Assembly: GCF_024706985.1 (NCBI RefSeq)
Contig: NZ_JAMCCX010000094.1
Coordinates: forward strand, 56,340 to 120,339
DNA from: Alicyclobacillus sp. SP_1
Lineage (GTDB): Bacteria > Bacillota > Bacilli > Alicyclobacillales > Alicyclobacillaceae
Length of the DNA: 64,000 bases
Direction of reading: 5' to 3'
The translations under genes were made by a program, and so were the position numbers. Position 1 is the stretch's first letter, and every line of letters starts with the position of its first letter. This document shows, one piece after another, positions 44,220-53,984 of the stretch. A model generated the notes under the pieces. The model made no database searches. It was given only the letters and a program-made list of their open reading frames with translations, and was not told the DNA's origin.

Positions 44220-44936
44220 TTAGGCAAGGAGCGCGCCGCCGTCAATTTGGACCACAGTGCCAGTCGTAAACCGACTTTTCATGAGATACAACGCTGTCTC
44301 TGCAATGTCTTCCGGCTGCCCAACGCGCTTCGCTGGCAAACTTGCCCCCACTTGAGCAAACATCTCATCGCGACTGGTTTTGTCCATACCGTCATACATC
44401 GGAGTGACCACAAGCCCCGGAGCGATGCAGTTGACTCGCAGCGGGCTTAACTCGACCGCCAACGCCCTGGTCAGACCCTCCACCGCCGCATTAGTGGCAG
44501 CTAACGCCGCTGCTCCCGACGCAGGACGACGAGAGAAGGAGCCTGAGAAAAACGTGATGCTGCCTCCCTCCGCGATGGACGGCGCAGCGATTTTGGCGGA
44601 CATATACTGACCCCAAAACTTGCTGTCAAAGACTGCTTTCGCTGCCTCCACCGACGTCGTTACAAAACCTCCCATCGGCGTTTCTCCAGCCGTCACTACC
44701 AAGTGATGGAACTTGCCTACCTGTGCGAAAAAGTCGCGAATAGACTCTTCTTTCATCACATCGACCGTATATCCTTCGGTGCCTGCCCCAAGCGTATTTA
44801 AAGCACGCTTTACGCGCTGTTCGGTGCGGCTCGCAACCACAACCTGTAGCCCTGCTGCGACCGCCTTCTCTGCTACGGCAAGACCAATGCCCGACGTTCC
44901 GCCAACAACCACTACTTTAGTCCCACGCTCGCTCAT
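44220..44936 (-). CDS. Short-chain dehydrogenase-like protein without the Tyr/Lys pair
   Basis: A 238-residue SDR. The cofactor loop VVVGGTSGIGLAVAEKAVAAG and the structural NAG-like VVTAGETPMG are intact, with SPLRVNCIAPGLVVTPMYDG after the active site. Where classical members have YxxxK, this one reads GAAALAATNAAVEG: the Tyr position is Leu and the Lys position is Asn. The Ser (SGSFSRRP) remains. It may therefore bind NAD(P)H but not catalyse the usual reaction, as in some atypical SDR subgroups. ATG 44936 follows AAGGAGTGGAACGA. Confidence 0.85.
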   Translation of the reverse strand: MSERGTKVVVVGGTSGIGLAVAEKAVAAGLQVVVASRTEQRVKRALNTLGAGTEGYTVDVMKEESIRDFFAQVGKFHHLVVTAGETPMGGFVTTSVEAAKAVFDSKFWGQYMSAKIAAPSIAEGGSITFFSGSFSRRPASGAAALAATNAAVEGLTRALAVELSPLRVNCIAPGLVVTPMYDGMDKTSRDEMFAQVGASLPAKRVGQPEDIAETALYLMKSRFTTGTVVQIDGGALLA

Positions 44937-45179
44937 TCGTTCCACTCCTTCGCTCACACAACGCCTTATCTGCCTTTCCCTGATGCAAAACGGCACATGA
45001 AGCTCCGCCTCTACGCTCTAAATTTCTGTCATTATTGTACCAGATGCGACCACTGGCAGAAGCCGCATGTGCATCTTGTTCTCTCTACAGACATAGTATC
45101 GCGCGCTTTGCACCACACTATCATCACTTGGCACAATTGCCAGTGCGGTAGCGCAGAGTAACATCCATAGAGAGGACGG

Positions 45180-46403
45180 ATGGGAATGACCACAGAAAGC
45201 ATCGGTTTACCGGCCGTGATGGTGCCAGTTGATGGATTGGCCTCGCCTGAGGCACGGCTCAATCCTTTCTCCTTTTACTCCCGCATGCGCATTCTCACTC
45301 CCGTCCGGTATGACGAAACACGAAAGACGTGGGACGTTTTTGCTTACCATGACGTGCATCACGTACTCACCCATCACCAGTTATTCTCATCAGAACGCCC
45401 AAAAACTGGACCTGTCTTGCTCGGTAGCATCATCGGCAGCAATCCTCCACGGCATACCAAGCTGCGCACCATTGTCAGTAGTGCGTTCACACCGAAGATG
45501 GTTAAAGGCTTGGCCCCCCGCATCGAATCCATCGTCGACTCACTTTTGAAACACAATCTGTTCAAGGGTCAGATGGAATTCGTGCACGACTTTGCCGTTC
45601 CACTGCCTATCATCGTCATCGCGGAGCTGCTTGGTGTCCCCTCGTCAGATCACGCTCTGTTCAAACGCTGGTCGGACGTGATTGCAAAAGGTGCAGCCGA
45701 TAACACGCAAGCAGCGGCCGAAATGTTGCTTCATGACAAGGAGCGAGCCAAGACAGAACTGGACGATTACTTTCGAGTTTTATTGCGAGATCGACAAAAC
45801 CGTCCGCAGGACGACCTTATATCGCGATTGGTTCAGGCCGAAGTCGACGGCGAGAGACTCTCTGAAGAAGAAGTATTGGAGTTCTGCATCCTGCTCTTGG
45901 CTGCTGGCAACGAGACCACCACCAACCTACTGACCAACGCCGTGCGACGATATGTGGAAGATTACGGACTTCAAGACCAACTCCGCCACAATCCCAATTT
46001 AATTCAAAGCAGTACAGAGGAGGTTCTTCGTTATTACTCTCCGATTCAGGCGACGAATCGATATGCACGCGAAGACGTTTTACTCGGGGAGCAAAAAATC
46101 TCGGCCGGCGAACAACTTGTGGCCTGGATTGGGTCTGCCAATCGCGACGACTCTGTTTTTGACAAAGCGGAGGACTTTGTTCCAGACCGACAACCCAATC
46201 GCCACTTAGCATTTGGTCACGGAATTCATTTTTGTCTAGGTGCTCCTTTGGCTCGACTGGAGGCGGAAATTGCTCTTCCAGCACTACTTCGTTCTACTGA
46301 GGAAATGCGGATGATAGCGGGGCACGGACTCAAACCCATTCTCAGTTCCTTCGTGTACGGAGTCAGTGAACTCTCCATTCAGTTCATCCCGCGTGAGTCA
46401 TGA
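45180..46403 (+). CDS. Cytochrome P450
   Basis: A 407-residue soluble bacterial P450. The I-helix reads LLLAAGNETTTNLL (oxygen activation), the K-helix holds EEVLRYYSP (ExxR), and the haem loop is FGHGIHFCLGAPLARLEAEIA with Cys as thiolate ligand. The family cannot be fixed by eye; the pattern is close to CYP107/109-like fatty-acid or terpene hydroxylases. ATG at 45180 follows AGAGAGGACGG; a second ATG two codons later is also possible. A palindrome TGGCA-CAAT-TGCCA lies upstream (45129-45142). No ferredoxin or reductase adjoins it. Confidence 0.93.
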   Translation: MGMTTESIGLPAVMVPVDGLASPEARLNPFSFYSRMRILTPVRYDETRKTWDVFAYHDVHHVLTHHQLFSSERPKTGPVLLGSIIGSNPPRHTKLRTIVSSAFTPKMVKGLAPRIESIVDSLLKHNLFKGQMEFVHDFAVPLPIIVIAELLGVPSSDHALFKRWSDVIAKGAADNTQAAAEMLLHDKERAKTELDDYFRVLLRDRQNRPQDDLISRLVQAEVDGERLSEEEVLEFCILLLAAGNETTTNLLTNAVRRYVEDYGLQDQLRHNPNLIQSSTEEVLRYYSPIQATNRYAREDVLLGEQKISAGEQLVAWIGSANRDDSVFDKAEDFVPDRQPNRHLAFGHGIHFCLGAPLARLEAEIALPALLRSTEEMRMIAGHGLKPILSSFVYGVSELSIQFIPRES

Positions 46404-46490
46404 CGAGGATGTAGTGGTTGCGTGGATTCACACGCGCCTGCCCCCCGTGGATGTATGGAACCGCAACCAGACCGAGCTGATTCCAAATTC

Positions 46491-46682
46491 TCAATGGGTT
46501 GGTTGCGGACCGTCTCTTTGCAAGGTCCGAAAAGTAATAACCAAAACATCCTGATGCCTTCGCACATCCACGATGCGAATTTCGGAGCGGGCGACCCGCT
46601 CTTGAAGTTCTTTCAGCAATATCTGATTTTGGGCACTATCGGCACGCGAAAACGTCAACGTTTCAAACCAGACTCGGTTCAT
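46491..46682 (-). CDS. Hypothetical small protein, 63 residues
   Basis: I do not recognise the family. MNRVWFETLTFSRADSAQNQILLKELQERV is followed by a strand-like IRIVDVRRHQDVLVITF and a short tail. The ATG at 46682 follows AGAGGAGGGATGGCTGGA. The alpha/beta look and good ribosome site support a real gene, but I have no other evidence. It lies in an otherwise gene-poor 580-base stretch between the P450 and chemoreceptor genes. Confidence 0.5.
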   Translation of the reverse strand: MNRVWFETLTFSRADSAQNQILLKELQERVARSEIRIVDVRRHQDVLVITFRTLQRDGPQPTH

Positions 46683-46814
46683 TCCAGCCATCCCTCCTCT
46701 ACCATCGTACTCAGCAGAAACCACAGTCTATTTCGCTACGAAAGTAGAAAGCATCCAAAGCGCCGTTGTTATGTATACTCACTATAATGATTGACAACCC
46801 TTCAAATCAAGAAG

Positions 46815-46837
46815 ATTTGTTATATAATCTAACAAAT
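46815..46837. repeat. Perfect palindrome around a TATAAT, upstream of the chemoreceptor gene
   Basis: ATTTGTTA-TATAATC-TAACAAAT, 8-bp arms. The centre carries TATAAT, and a TTGACA lies at 46791-46796 (26-base spacing, too long for a simple promoter). Probably a regulated promoter; the regulator is unknown. Confidence 0.55.
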
Positions 46838-46983
46838 TGTGTTTTGACGTGTAGACTTTTTGTCAGAAGTGGGGACAAAACATTTTTCGGGCCAAGCAGG
46901 ATTTTATAAGCGCCGAGAGAAATCGTCTTTCGAAGAAAGTCTTGATTCTTCCGAATTTATACTACTCGAAAGGTGACTAAAGC

Positions 46984-48312
46984 ATGACGCCCACCGTTTC
47001 TCTTCGAGCTTATCTCCTGCGAACCATCCTCACCGCTGCTCCATCCGCGAGCATTCTCGGTATTCTCGTTTCTCTCGTCAATCACTCACGAAGCGAAGAA
47101 ATTGTCTGGAACCTCGTCATCGCGATGGGGGGCGGTATCGTCATCGGGGCAGTCATTGCTGGGCTCAACTATCGTCGATTCGTCAAACCAATCCACTCCA
47201 TTGTTGTGTACATCCACGAGTTGGAAAGCGGAAATTTAGAGGCAGAATTGTCCCTTGAGCAAACAGGCCACCTCCGCTCCATCGGCGTGTCGCTCACACG
47301 GTTGATGTCAAAGCAACGTGCTTTATTAGAGGAAGCGTTCACACTCTCTCACCAGTTAGACCAGCAAAATGAGTTGCTGACAACCCTAGCCGAAGAGTTT
47401 ACCGCGACGACCCGACAGACCGCCTCTGATGCGACCGCTCTTCATCACGAAACACGGGAGACCCTACTGCAACTAGAAAAGGCCCAAGACAACGTACGCG
47501 GATGGCGACAACAGGTAGACGGCGTTCTCGGCACATCGGCCACAGAGTCGCAAGATTTTGACCAATTGTGTGCCAGTTTGCTTCAATCCAGTAACCTGCT
47601 GGAGAATGTATCTCAACAAATCACAGATACCAACGAATGGATGCGGTCATCTACATCCCATATGGGTGAGTTGTCTGCCTCATCGAATCGCATTCAAAAG
47701 GCCGTTCAACAAATTCAACAATTTGCAGCACAGACAAATTTGCTTGCGCTTAACGCGTCCATTGAGGCCGCACGGGCCGGCGACGCAGGGCGGGGATTCA
47801 CCGTGGTGGCCAGCGAAGTTCGCAAATTGGCCCTCAGTTCGGCAGAAGCTTCGCGGAACATACAAAGCGTCACGAGCGTCATGGCCGAAGTGACCAGCGC
47901 CGTGACACAGTCGCTCGTTCAAACTGCAGAGCAAGTGGAGAACAGTCATCGCTGGATGATGGAAGTGGTGCGCGCTACCGCAGAAGTCACCGAGCGACTC
48001 CACCGGATGGAGCAAAGCCGCCAAAACATTCAAGCGACACTTCGAGAAACGGCGGCAACGACGACCCATTTGGATGAATGGATGGACACCTTGTCCAGTC
48101 AGCTCCAAAGGACCTCGGGCCATATGACGGCATTACTGGAAGCATCCACAGAACAGGTGGAACATGCTCGTCACGTGCACGGTACCGCACTCGTCATGAA
48201 GGAGCATGCAAACCATCTGCACCAACTCTTGGAATGGGAATCGGAAGAAGACCAACCAAGTATGAGCCAAGAGGAGGAGCTGGAGCGTACCTCCGCCATC
48301 CAGGTCATGTAG
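46984..48312 (+). CDS. Methyl-accepting chemotaxis-like protein without an extracellular sensor
   Basis: A 442-residue protein. Two membrane segments near residues 14-31 and 42-60 are separated by only a short loop, so there is no periplasmic ligand domain. A HAMP-like linker and a long coiled coil lead to the signalling tip [34 protein letters not shown]. It should signal through CheW/CheA, sensing something in the membrane or cytoplasm. The C-terminus ends in an acidic tail ([20 protein letters not shown]). The ATG follows AAAGGTGACTAAAGC. No other chemotaxis genes are in the window. Confidence 0.88.
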   Translation: MTPTVSLRAYLLRTILTAAPSASILGILVSLVNHSRSEEIVWNLVIAMGGGIVIGAVIAGLNYRRFVKPIHSIVVYIHELESGNLEAELSLEQTGHLRSIGVSLTRLMSKQRALLEEAFTLSHQLDQQNELLTTLAEEFTATTRQTASDATALHHETRETLLQLEKAQDNVRGWRQQVDGVLGTSATESQDFDQLCASLLQSSNLLENVSQQITDTNEWMRSSTSHMGELSASSNRIQKAVQQIQQFAAQTNLLALNASIEAARAGDAGRGFTVVASEVRKLALSSAEASRNIQSVTSVMAEVTSAVTQSLVQTAEQVENSHRWMMEVVRATAEVTERLHRMEQSRQNIQATLRETAATTTHLDEWMDTLSSQLQRTSGHMTALLEASTEQVEHARHVHGTALVMKEHANHLHQLLEWESEEDQPSMSQEEELERTSAIQVM

Positions 48313-48331
48313 CTCCCCCTTGGACCGAACG

Positions 48332-48882
48332 TTACGTCATGCGGAGAATCGTATCTCGGTGCTGTGGATACGCGGACAACAGGGTATCTCGGTCGAACAA
48401 CTCAAAGTCATCGAAGGAGAACCCTGGATTGACCATGCACCCAACTAGGCTGAAAGCATCCGGAGAAGACGGTTTTTCGAGGTAGGCTCCGAAAATAGTA
48501 CCTCGCGGAACCACAATCTGCGGCCTTTGTCCGCGTGAGACCGCCAGCCCGAGCGGTACCTCCGTAAGCTGGCCGTCTGGCGACAACATCACCACGATCA
48601 AACTCTCCCCCGCATGAAAATACCACAGTTCATCGGATGTCAAACGGTGCAAACGAGATACATCCGATGCCGTGAGGAGAAAATAGATACTCGTGGCAAG
48701 CCGTCTCGGGGCTGCTAAGTCCCTTACTTGTTGTGCATCTTCTCGCTGAACAGAGGTCACCCACTCACGAGACTGATAAAACTCCGCGTAATATCCGCCT
48801 TCGGGATGGGGCTCCATGGACAGCTCGGACACAAAGCGCTCTGCTTCTGCGGAAAGCGGGCGTCGATGAACTCCGTTCGAAC

Positions 48883-48886
<4 letters not shown>
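48332..48886 (-). CDS. DUF985-family cupin
   Basis: A 184-residue cupin. The N-terminal [18 protein letters not shown] is the hallmark of the DUF985/cupin_5 family, followed by [30 protein letters not shown]. Family members are small stand-alone cupins of unknown substrate. The start overlaps the aldo/keto reductase stop as ATGA, so they are translationally coupled. Confidence 0.85.
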
Positions 48887-49869
<983 letters not shown>

Positions 49870-49925
49870 CCAGACGTCCTCCCTCTTCACAAATTCGACC
49901 TCAGTGTACCAAATTCACGAAGTGA

Positions 49926-51062
49926 CTACGAACCGTAGTACACGTTAATACTCCCAAGAGTGGCATTCAATTGAATTTGGTTCGATCCGTTACCGAGCGT
50001 GGCCGACCCATATTTGTGGCTTTTTTGACTCCATGGAATGTCTCCGCTCACGGCGCCGAGCCCTGTAGTAGCTGTGATGGTCGCATTGGTCGACCTCGGC
50101 ACAGACAAATCAATTTGTCCATTCCCCGTGCGTATATCCCAAGCTCCTTCCACTTCGGACTGCACGCGAATCACGCCATTCACGGAAGATGAGTGGATGC
50201 TTCCATCGATGGACCGTAAGGACATGATGCCGTTGATGGTATTCGCCTTCACTTTTCCACTGACCTGAGAGATTTTGAGGGTTCCGTTGGTCGTTTGTGC
50301 ATCGACATTTCCTCGGATGTCCGCAATCGCCACCGTCCCGTTCGTCACATGAAGATTCACCCCCGCCAGACCACGGATGTCCATCTGTCCGCCATCAAGC
50401 ACCTTGACATCCCCGACGAGTCTCTTTGGTGCCGTCACGTCGATATAAGTATCGTCTTGATAAGGGATGGTCATTGAATACGGGGCATTCCAAACCAGTT
50501 TCAGGACGTTTCCCACACGAGTGACTGTCCACTCACGATGCAGTGCACTTGACGATGGAACATCCGATGCAAGAGCTGTCAGTTGAGCGTGATAGGAAAG
50601 CTGGCTAGTGGCCGATCCTTGGACATTCACATGTCCATACGGAAGTTTGACTTCAATAGTGGAGATGCCACTCGAAACGAATTGACTACCCTGAATGTTG
50701 GTAGATACCGCAGGCCCAGACGAGTTCCCACCGTTGCCGAACATGCCACTATGCACAAACACCCCTGGATTTCCAACATAACGACGGACAAAAGCGTCCG
50801 CACGATGTGCTCCTTCAATGGAGACGGTGAGAAGAATCAGCAATATGACGAAGGTGACTCCCCACCCAGACAGTCGAATGCGCGCATCTCGATAACGATA
50901 GTGGGTCCACAGCAGTTCTACGCCGAAGAAAATGATAAAAATTGGCCATAGATACTCCCATACGCTCCAAGAGACCACGTGAAACACTTGCAACAATACG
51001 ACCACTCCAACGACAATCAGTTCGATGGAAGCGGTCCACAATCCCACCTTGCGAACAGCCAT
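49926..51062 (-). CDS. Membrane-anchored DUF4097 beta-helix protein
   Basis: A 378-residue protein. The N-terminal ~80 residues hold three hydrophobic segments (DUF5668/LiaF-like). A beta-helix-like DUF4097 region follows with regular repeats (GVNLHVTNGTVAIADIRGN, DAQTTNGTLKISQVSGK, KANTINGIMSLRSIDGS). It ends the sigma/anti-sigma operon. Similar proteins are often encoded with cell-envelope sigma factors, so an envelope-stress role is likely. The ATG follows GGAGGGAACGGAG. Confidence 0.85.
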   Translation of the reverse strand: MAVRKVGLWTASIELIVVGVVVLLQVFHVVSWSVWEYLWPIFIIFFGVELLWTHYRYRDARIRLSGWGVTFVILLILLTVSIEGAHRADAFVRRYVGNPGVFVHSGMFGNGGNSSGPAVSTNIQGSQFVSSGISTIEVKLPYGHVNVQGSATSQLSYHAQLTALASDVPSSSALHREWTVTRVGNVLKLVWNAPYSMTIPYQDDTYIDVTAPKRLVGDVKVLDGGQMDIRGLAGVNLHVTNGTVAIADIRGNVDAQTTNGTLKISQVSGKVKANTINGIMSLRSIDGSIHSSSVNGVIRVQSEVEGAWDIRTGNGQIDLSVPRSTNATITATTGLGAVSGDIPWSQKSHKYGSATLGNGSNQIQLNATLGSINVYYGS

Positions 51063-51083
51063 CTCCGTTCCCTCCTGTGTTCA

Positions 51084-51635
51084 TCATCGGCGCTTCCAAT
51101 TGGTCCGAATCAGCCATATGCCAAAGCCAACTAACAACAGTGCCAGTACGACCCCATCCATATGAACCATTTCAAACCATTGCCACAACTGAGGCAGAAG
51201 CAGCCGCAACAGGGCAAGCACGCCGATGACCACGAGTGCCACACCAAGCCATACATACGACGAAGGTCTCGCTCGCAACACACGTTGAATTGGGTCAGGT
51301 AAGGCATCGAGATCGTTCAAAGAGGGCTTTTCTATTCCTGATTTCGGCGGAGTGTCGAAAGTGTTCGAATGAACATCAGGAAATGGCCTAGGCATCTGAC
51401 CCGCCAACTTTAGATTAATGATGGTCGCCTGCTGAAGCGCATCAAACAGTGCATAGAACCAGATGACGGCGAGAAGAAACGGGAAGATGAACGTCAACAG
51501 CCACGAAAATGCGATGCATGCGAAGAAAGAAATCATAAAGGAAAGTCCGCGACGCTGTAGCCCCAGATAGAGATGGCCCAATCCGGGGACGAAGACCGAC
51601 AACAGAAAGGTGACAAACTTACTCTTTGGCGTCAT
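51084..51635 (-). CDS. Polytopic membrane protein of the sigma-factor operon
   Basis: A 183-residue protein with hydrophobic segments at about residues 5-22, 30-48, 50-66, 125-140 and 155-175. The N-terminal SVFVPGLGHLYLGLQRRGLSF looks like the TM2/DUF5683-type double helix. The ATG overlaps the anti-sigma stop (ATGA). It is probably part of the envelope-stress response with the sigma factor and the DUF4097 protein; no specific function can be given. Confidence 0.75.
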   Translation of the reverse strand: MTPKSKFVTFLLSVFVPGLGHLYLGLQRRGLSFMISFFACIAFSWLLTFIFPFLLAVIWFYALFDALQQATIINLKLAGQMPRPFPDVHSNTFDTPPKSGIEKPSLNDLDALPDPIQRVLRARPSSYVWLGVALVVIGVLALLRLLLPQLWQWFEMVHMDGVVLALLLVGFGIWLIRTNWKRR

Positions 51636-52102
51636 CTCAGATTCCCCTTCTGCAGGAAGTGGCTCGCTATGACCACGGCACCTGCGACATGATTGCTCAG
51701 CGTGTAACTAACGCGCAAAACATTTGGCAATATGTGCTGAAAAACTCCGAAATAGAACAATGCTGCCGTCAGAGACGCCGCCAAACTGTAGTGATACAGT
51801 GTTCCCGGAATGCGCCGTCGAGAGGGACGCGGGCGTTGTGGCGTAAGCTGCTCAGGCACCGCACGGTCAGAAAGCGGCAAGGACTGACTCCACATCTGCC
51901 AACTGTCGTCGAGAATCTCTTTCCATTCTCGGCAGTGCGCACAACTCTCTAAATGCTCGCACACCGATTCGGCCAACCTGTCATACGCCAGCGATGAATC
52001 GTCTGCCGTTGAAGACTCGCTGCGGTTTTCGAGACCAGACGTTTCTTCCCAGTCCTCCGTCACATGCTCCAGAAGCCACTCTTCCACTTCAGCGCAATTC
52101 AT
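51632..52102 (-). CDS. Anti-sigma factor with one membrane helix
   Basis: A 156-residue protein. An HxxxCxxC zinc anti-sigma-like motif (CEHLESCAHCREW) sits after an N-terminal Asp/Glu-rich stretch. One hydrophobic segment lies near residues 106-125 (YSLAASLTAALFYFG), with a short tail outside. Its start overlaps the sigma-factor stop by 14 bases, the usual genetic coupling of sigma and anti-sigma pairs. It should hold the ECF sigma factor at the membrane until signalled. Confidence 0.85.
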   Translation of the reverse strand: MNCAEVEEWLLEHVTEDWEETSGLENRSESSTADDSSLAYDRLAESVCEHLESCAHCREWKEILDDSWQMWSQSLPLSDRAVPEQLTPQRPRPSRRRIPGTLYHYSLAASLTAALFYFGVFQHILPNVLRVSYTLSNHVAGAVVIASHFLQKGNLR

Positions 52103-52625
52103 CTCGCATCGCCTCCTCCCTCAGTAACTTCCGTGCCCGGTACAATTGCGATTCTACGGTCTTTTCCGTGACGCCCGTCCGCTCGGCAATCTGCTGATAC
52201 GTGCACCGTTCGAAATAGTACATCTGAACGACCCGACGGTATGGATGCTGCAGGGCCTCTACCCAGCGCCGCACGCTACTGTCCTGCTCACGTCCCATCA
52301 GTTCCACACCTGGCTGTAGCGGACTATCCTCCGCTCCGCACAGAGGCAAACTCTCTACGTCGACCGTATTGCCGTGGCGAGCCAGCCAGCGCCGATGGTC
52401 CAAACAGCGGCGCATGGCGATTTGGTAGAGCCACGTAGAGAAGGAGGACTGCCCGTGAAATTCCGGCAACGCTCGAATCGCCCGAAGGAACGTGTCCTGC
52501 GCCAAGTCGTCCGTTACGTCGCCACTTCCCGCAGCACGCGCGCAGACGGAGTGGACCAACCGCTCATAGCGGCGAATGAGTTCTGTCCAGCACTCTGCAT
52601 TGCCACTTTTTGCACCTTCAATCAA
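52089..52625 (-). CDS. ECF-type RNA polymerase sigma factor
   Basis: A sigma factor of about 178 residues. Region 2 reads CWTELIRRYERLVHSVC...DLAQDTFLRAIRALPEF, with FSTWLYQIAMRRCLDH after it; region 4 has YYFERCTYQQIAERTGVTEKTVESQLYRARKLLREE with the helix-turn-helix. TTG 52625 follows GGAGGAACGTGAG and gives the normal ECF N-terminus; an ATG 28 codons upstream has no ribosome site. First gene of the operon sigma, anti-sigma, membrane protein, DUF4097. It likely controls its own operon. Confidence 0.87.
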   Translation of the reverse strand: MIEGAKSGNAECWTELIRRYERLVHSVCARAAGSGDVTDDLAQDTFLRAIRALPEFHGQSSFSTWLYQIAMRRCLDHRRWLARHGNTVDVESLPLCGAEDSPLQPGVELMGREQDSSVRRWVEALQHPYRRVVQMYYFERCTYQQIAERTGVTEKTVESQLYRARKLLREEAMRDELR

Positions 52626-52769
52626 CTCACGTTCCTCCAGACCCTCTCCCCCCTCGCCGCATTCTCTCTGTTTGACGATGGAAACTTCGACATCCCTGCA
52701 GAAATTCATTGTGCCATTTGCATGAGTTGATAAAATAGGCTAAGAACCGTTTGGCATTCGCCAACATCA

Positions 52770-53957
52770 TTGCGCTCGCGAGCGACCTTGGGGGAGAGGC
52801 TCCTGTTCAGCTACTGTATGCCTACGAAAATTCACTTTGGTGTCGGTCAAGCGCGTGACCTGTCTGCCCACCTTGCTGCCGAGGGCCTCGGCCCCAGCCT
52901 GTTTTTGGTCGCAGACCCAGGCGTCGTCCGCGCCGGTCTCGTCGACTCTATTGAGCGAGCCCTACAGGACGATGGATATCAAATTGAGCGGTTTACAACC
53001 ATCGCCGAAAATCCGCGCGAGAGCGACTGCCAATTGGGCGCCGAAGCCTGCGCTAAATTTGGCGCGGAAGCCGTCGTCGCCATCGGTGGTGGCAGCACGA
53101 TGGATACCGCCAAGGCGATTGCCCTCCTGAGCCGCACACCGGGCTCCATCGAGGCATTTGCGGGCGGGCACCTGCCCTATGAGGACGTGCTACCCGTCGT
53201 CTGTGTGCCAACCACCGCCGGCACTGGCTCCGAAGTGACTCGCTCCGCCGTCATCACCGACGACCGCAGTCACCGCAAATACACGCTGAAAGACGCCCGG
53301 TTGCGGCCCGTATTGGCTGTGCTCGATCCGCTTTTGACCGTGACCGCCCCCGCTGGCGTATCCGCCGCTACCGGCGTAGACGCCCTGGTCCACGCCATCG
53401 AGGGCTACACCTGTAAACAAGCGTCCCCCATCGTCCGGGCGTTTGGCGCAGCTGCGATGCGCCTGATTGTCCCCTGGTTGCCGCGAGTCATGGCGGATCC
53501 ACAAAACATGGAAGCTCGCACACACATGCTTGAAGCCAGCCTGCTTGCCGGCCTCTGCTTCGGTTCCGCAGACGTTGCCGCAGTCCACTGCCTAGCCGAG
53601 GCGCTTGGTAGCGTCTACGATACGCCGCATGGCGTGGCAAACAGCATCTTTCTTCCTCATGTGCTGGCTTTTAACGCCCCAGCAGCACCCGAGTTGCATG
53701 CTGAAGTGAGCCGACTGATGGGCTTTGCGAGCGATTCATCTGCGACCGAAGAAGCCGTCGAAGCGATGATTTCAGCACTTCCAAAGTGGACGGCAGAACT
53801 CGCCATTCCACGCCTGTGCGACCTAGGTTATGTCCAAGTCGACGACTTTGACCAACTGGCGAAGTTGGCAATGGAGAACAACTCCACGCCGAGCAACGTA
53901 CGAGACATTCGCGAAGAGGACTACCGAAAGATTCTTGATGCAACATACGCCTACTGA
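52770..53957 (+). CDS. Iron-containing (group III) alcohol dehydrogenase
   Basis: A protein of about 395 residues. YCMPTKIHFGVGQARDL is the usual beta-strand opening. GGGSTMDTAKAIALL binds the cofactor. VPTTAGTGSEVTRSAVI and the metal ligands DALVHAIEGYT, HCLAEALG and DTPHGVANS follow. It oxidises a primary alcohol or reduces an aldehyde with NAD(P). The start is uncertain: TTG 52770 is the upstream limit, and ATG 52818 lacks a close ribosome site. Followed 27 bases later by the RocB-like gene, probably one operon. Confidence 0.85.
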   Translation: MRSRATLGERLLFSYCMPTKIHFGVGQARDLSAHLAAEGLGPSLFLVADPGVVRAGLVDSIERALQDDGYQIERFTTIAENPRESDCQLGAEACAKFGAEAVVAIGGGSTMDTAKAIALLSRTPGSIEAFAGGHLPYEDVLPVVCVPTTAGTGSEVTRSAVITDDRSHRKYTLKDARLRPVLAVLDPLLTVTAPAGVSAATGVDALVHAIEGYTCKQASPIVRAFGAAAMRLIVPWLPRVMADPQNMEARTHMLEASLLAGLCFGSADVAAVHCLAEALGSVYDTPHGVANSIFLPHVLAFNAPAAPELHAEVSRLMGFASDSSATEEAVEAMISALPKWTAELAIPRLCDLGYVQVDDFDQLAKLAMENNSTPSNVRDIREEDYRKILDATYAY

Positions 53958-53984
53958 CAGGCAGACGAACAGGAGCAGAGCCGC

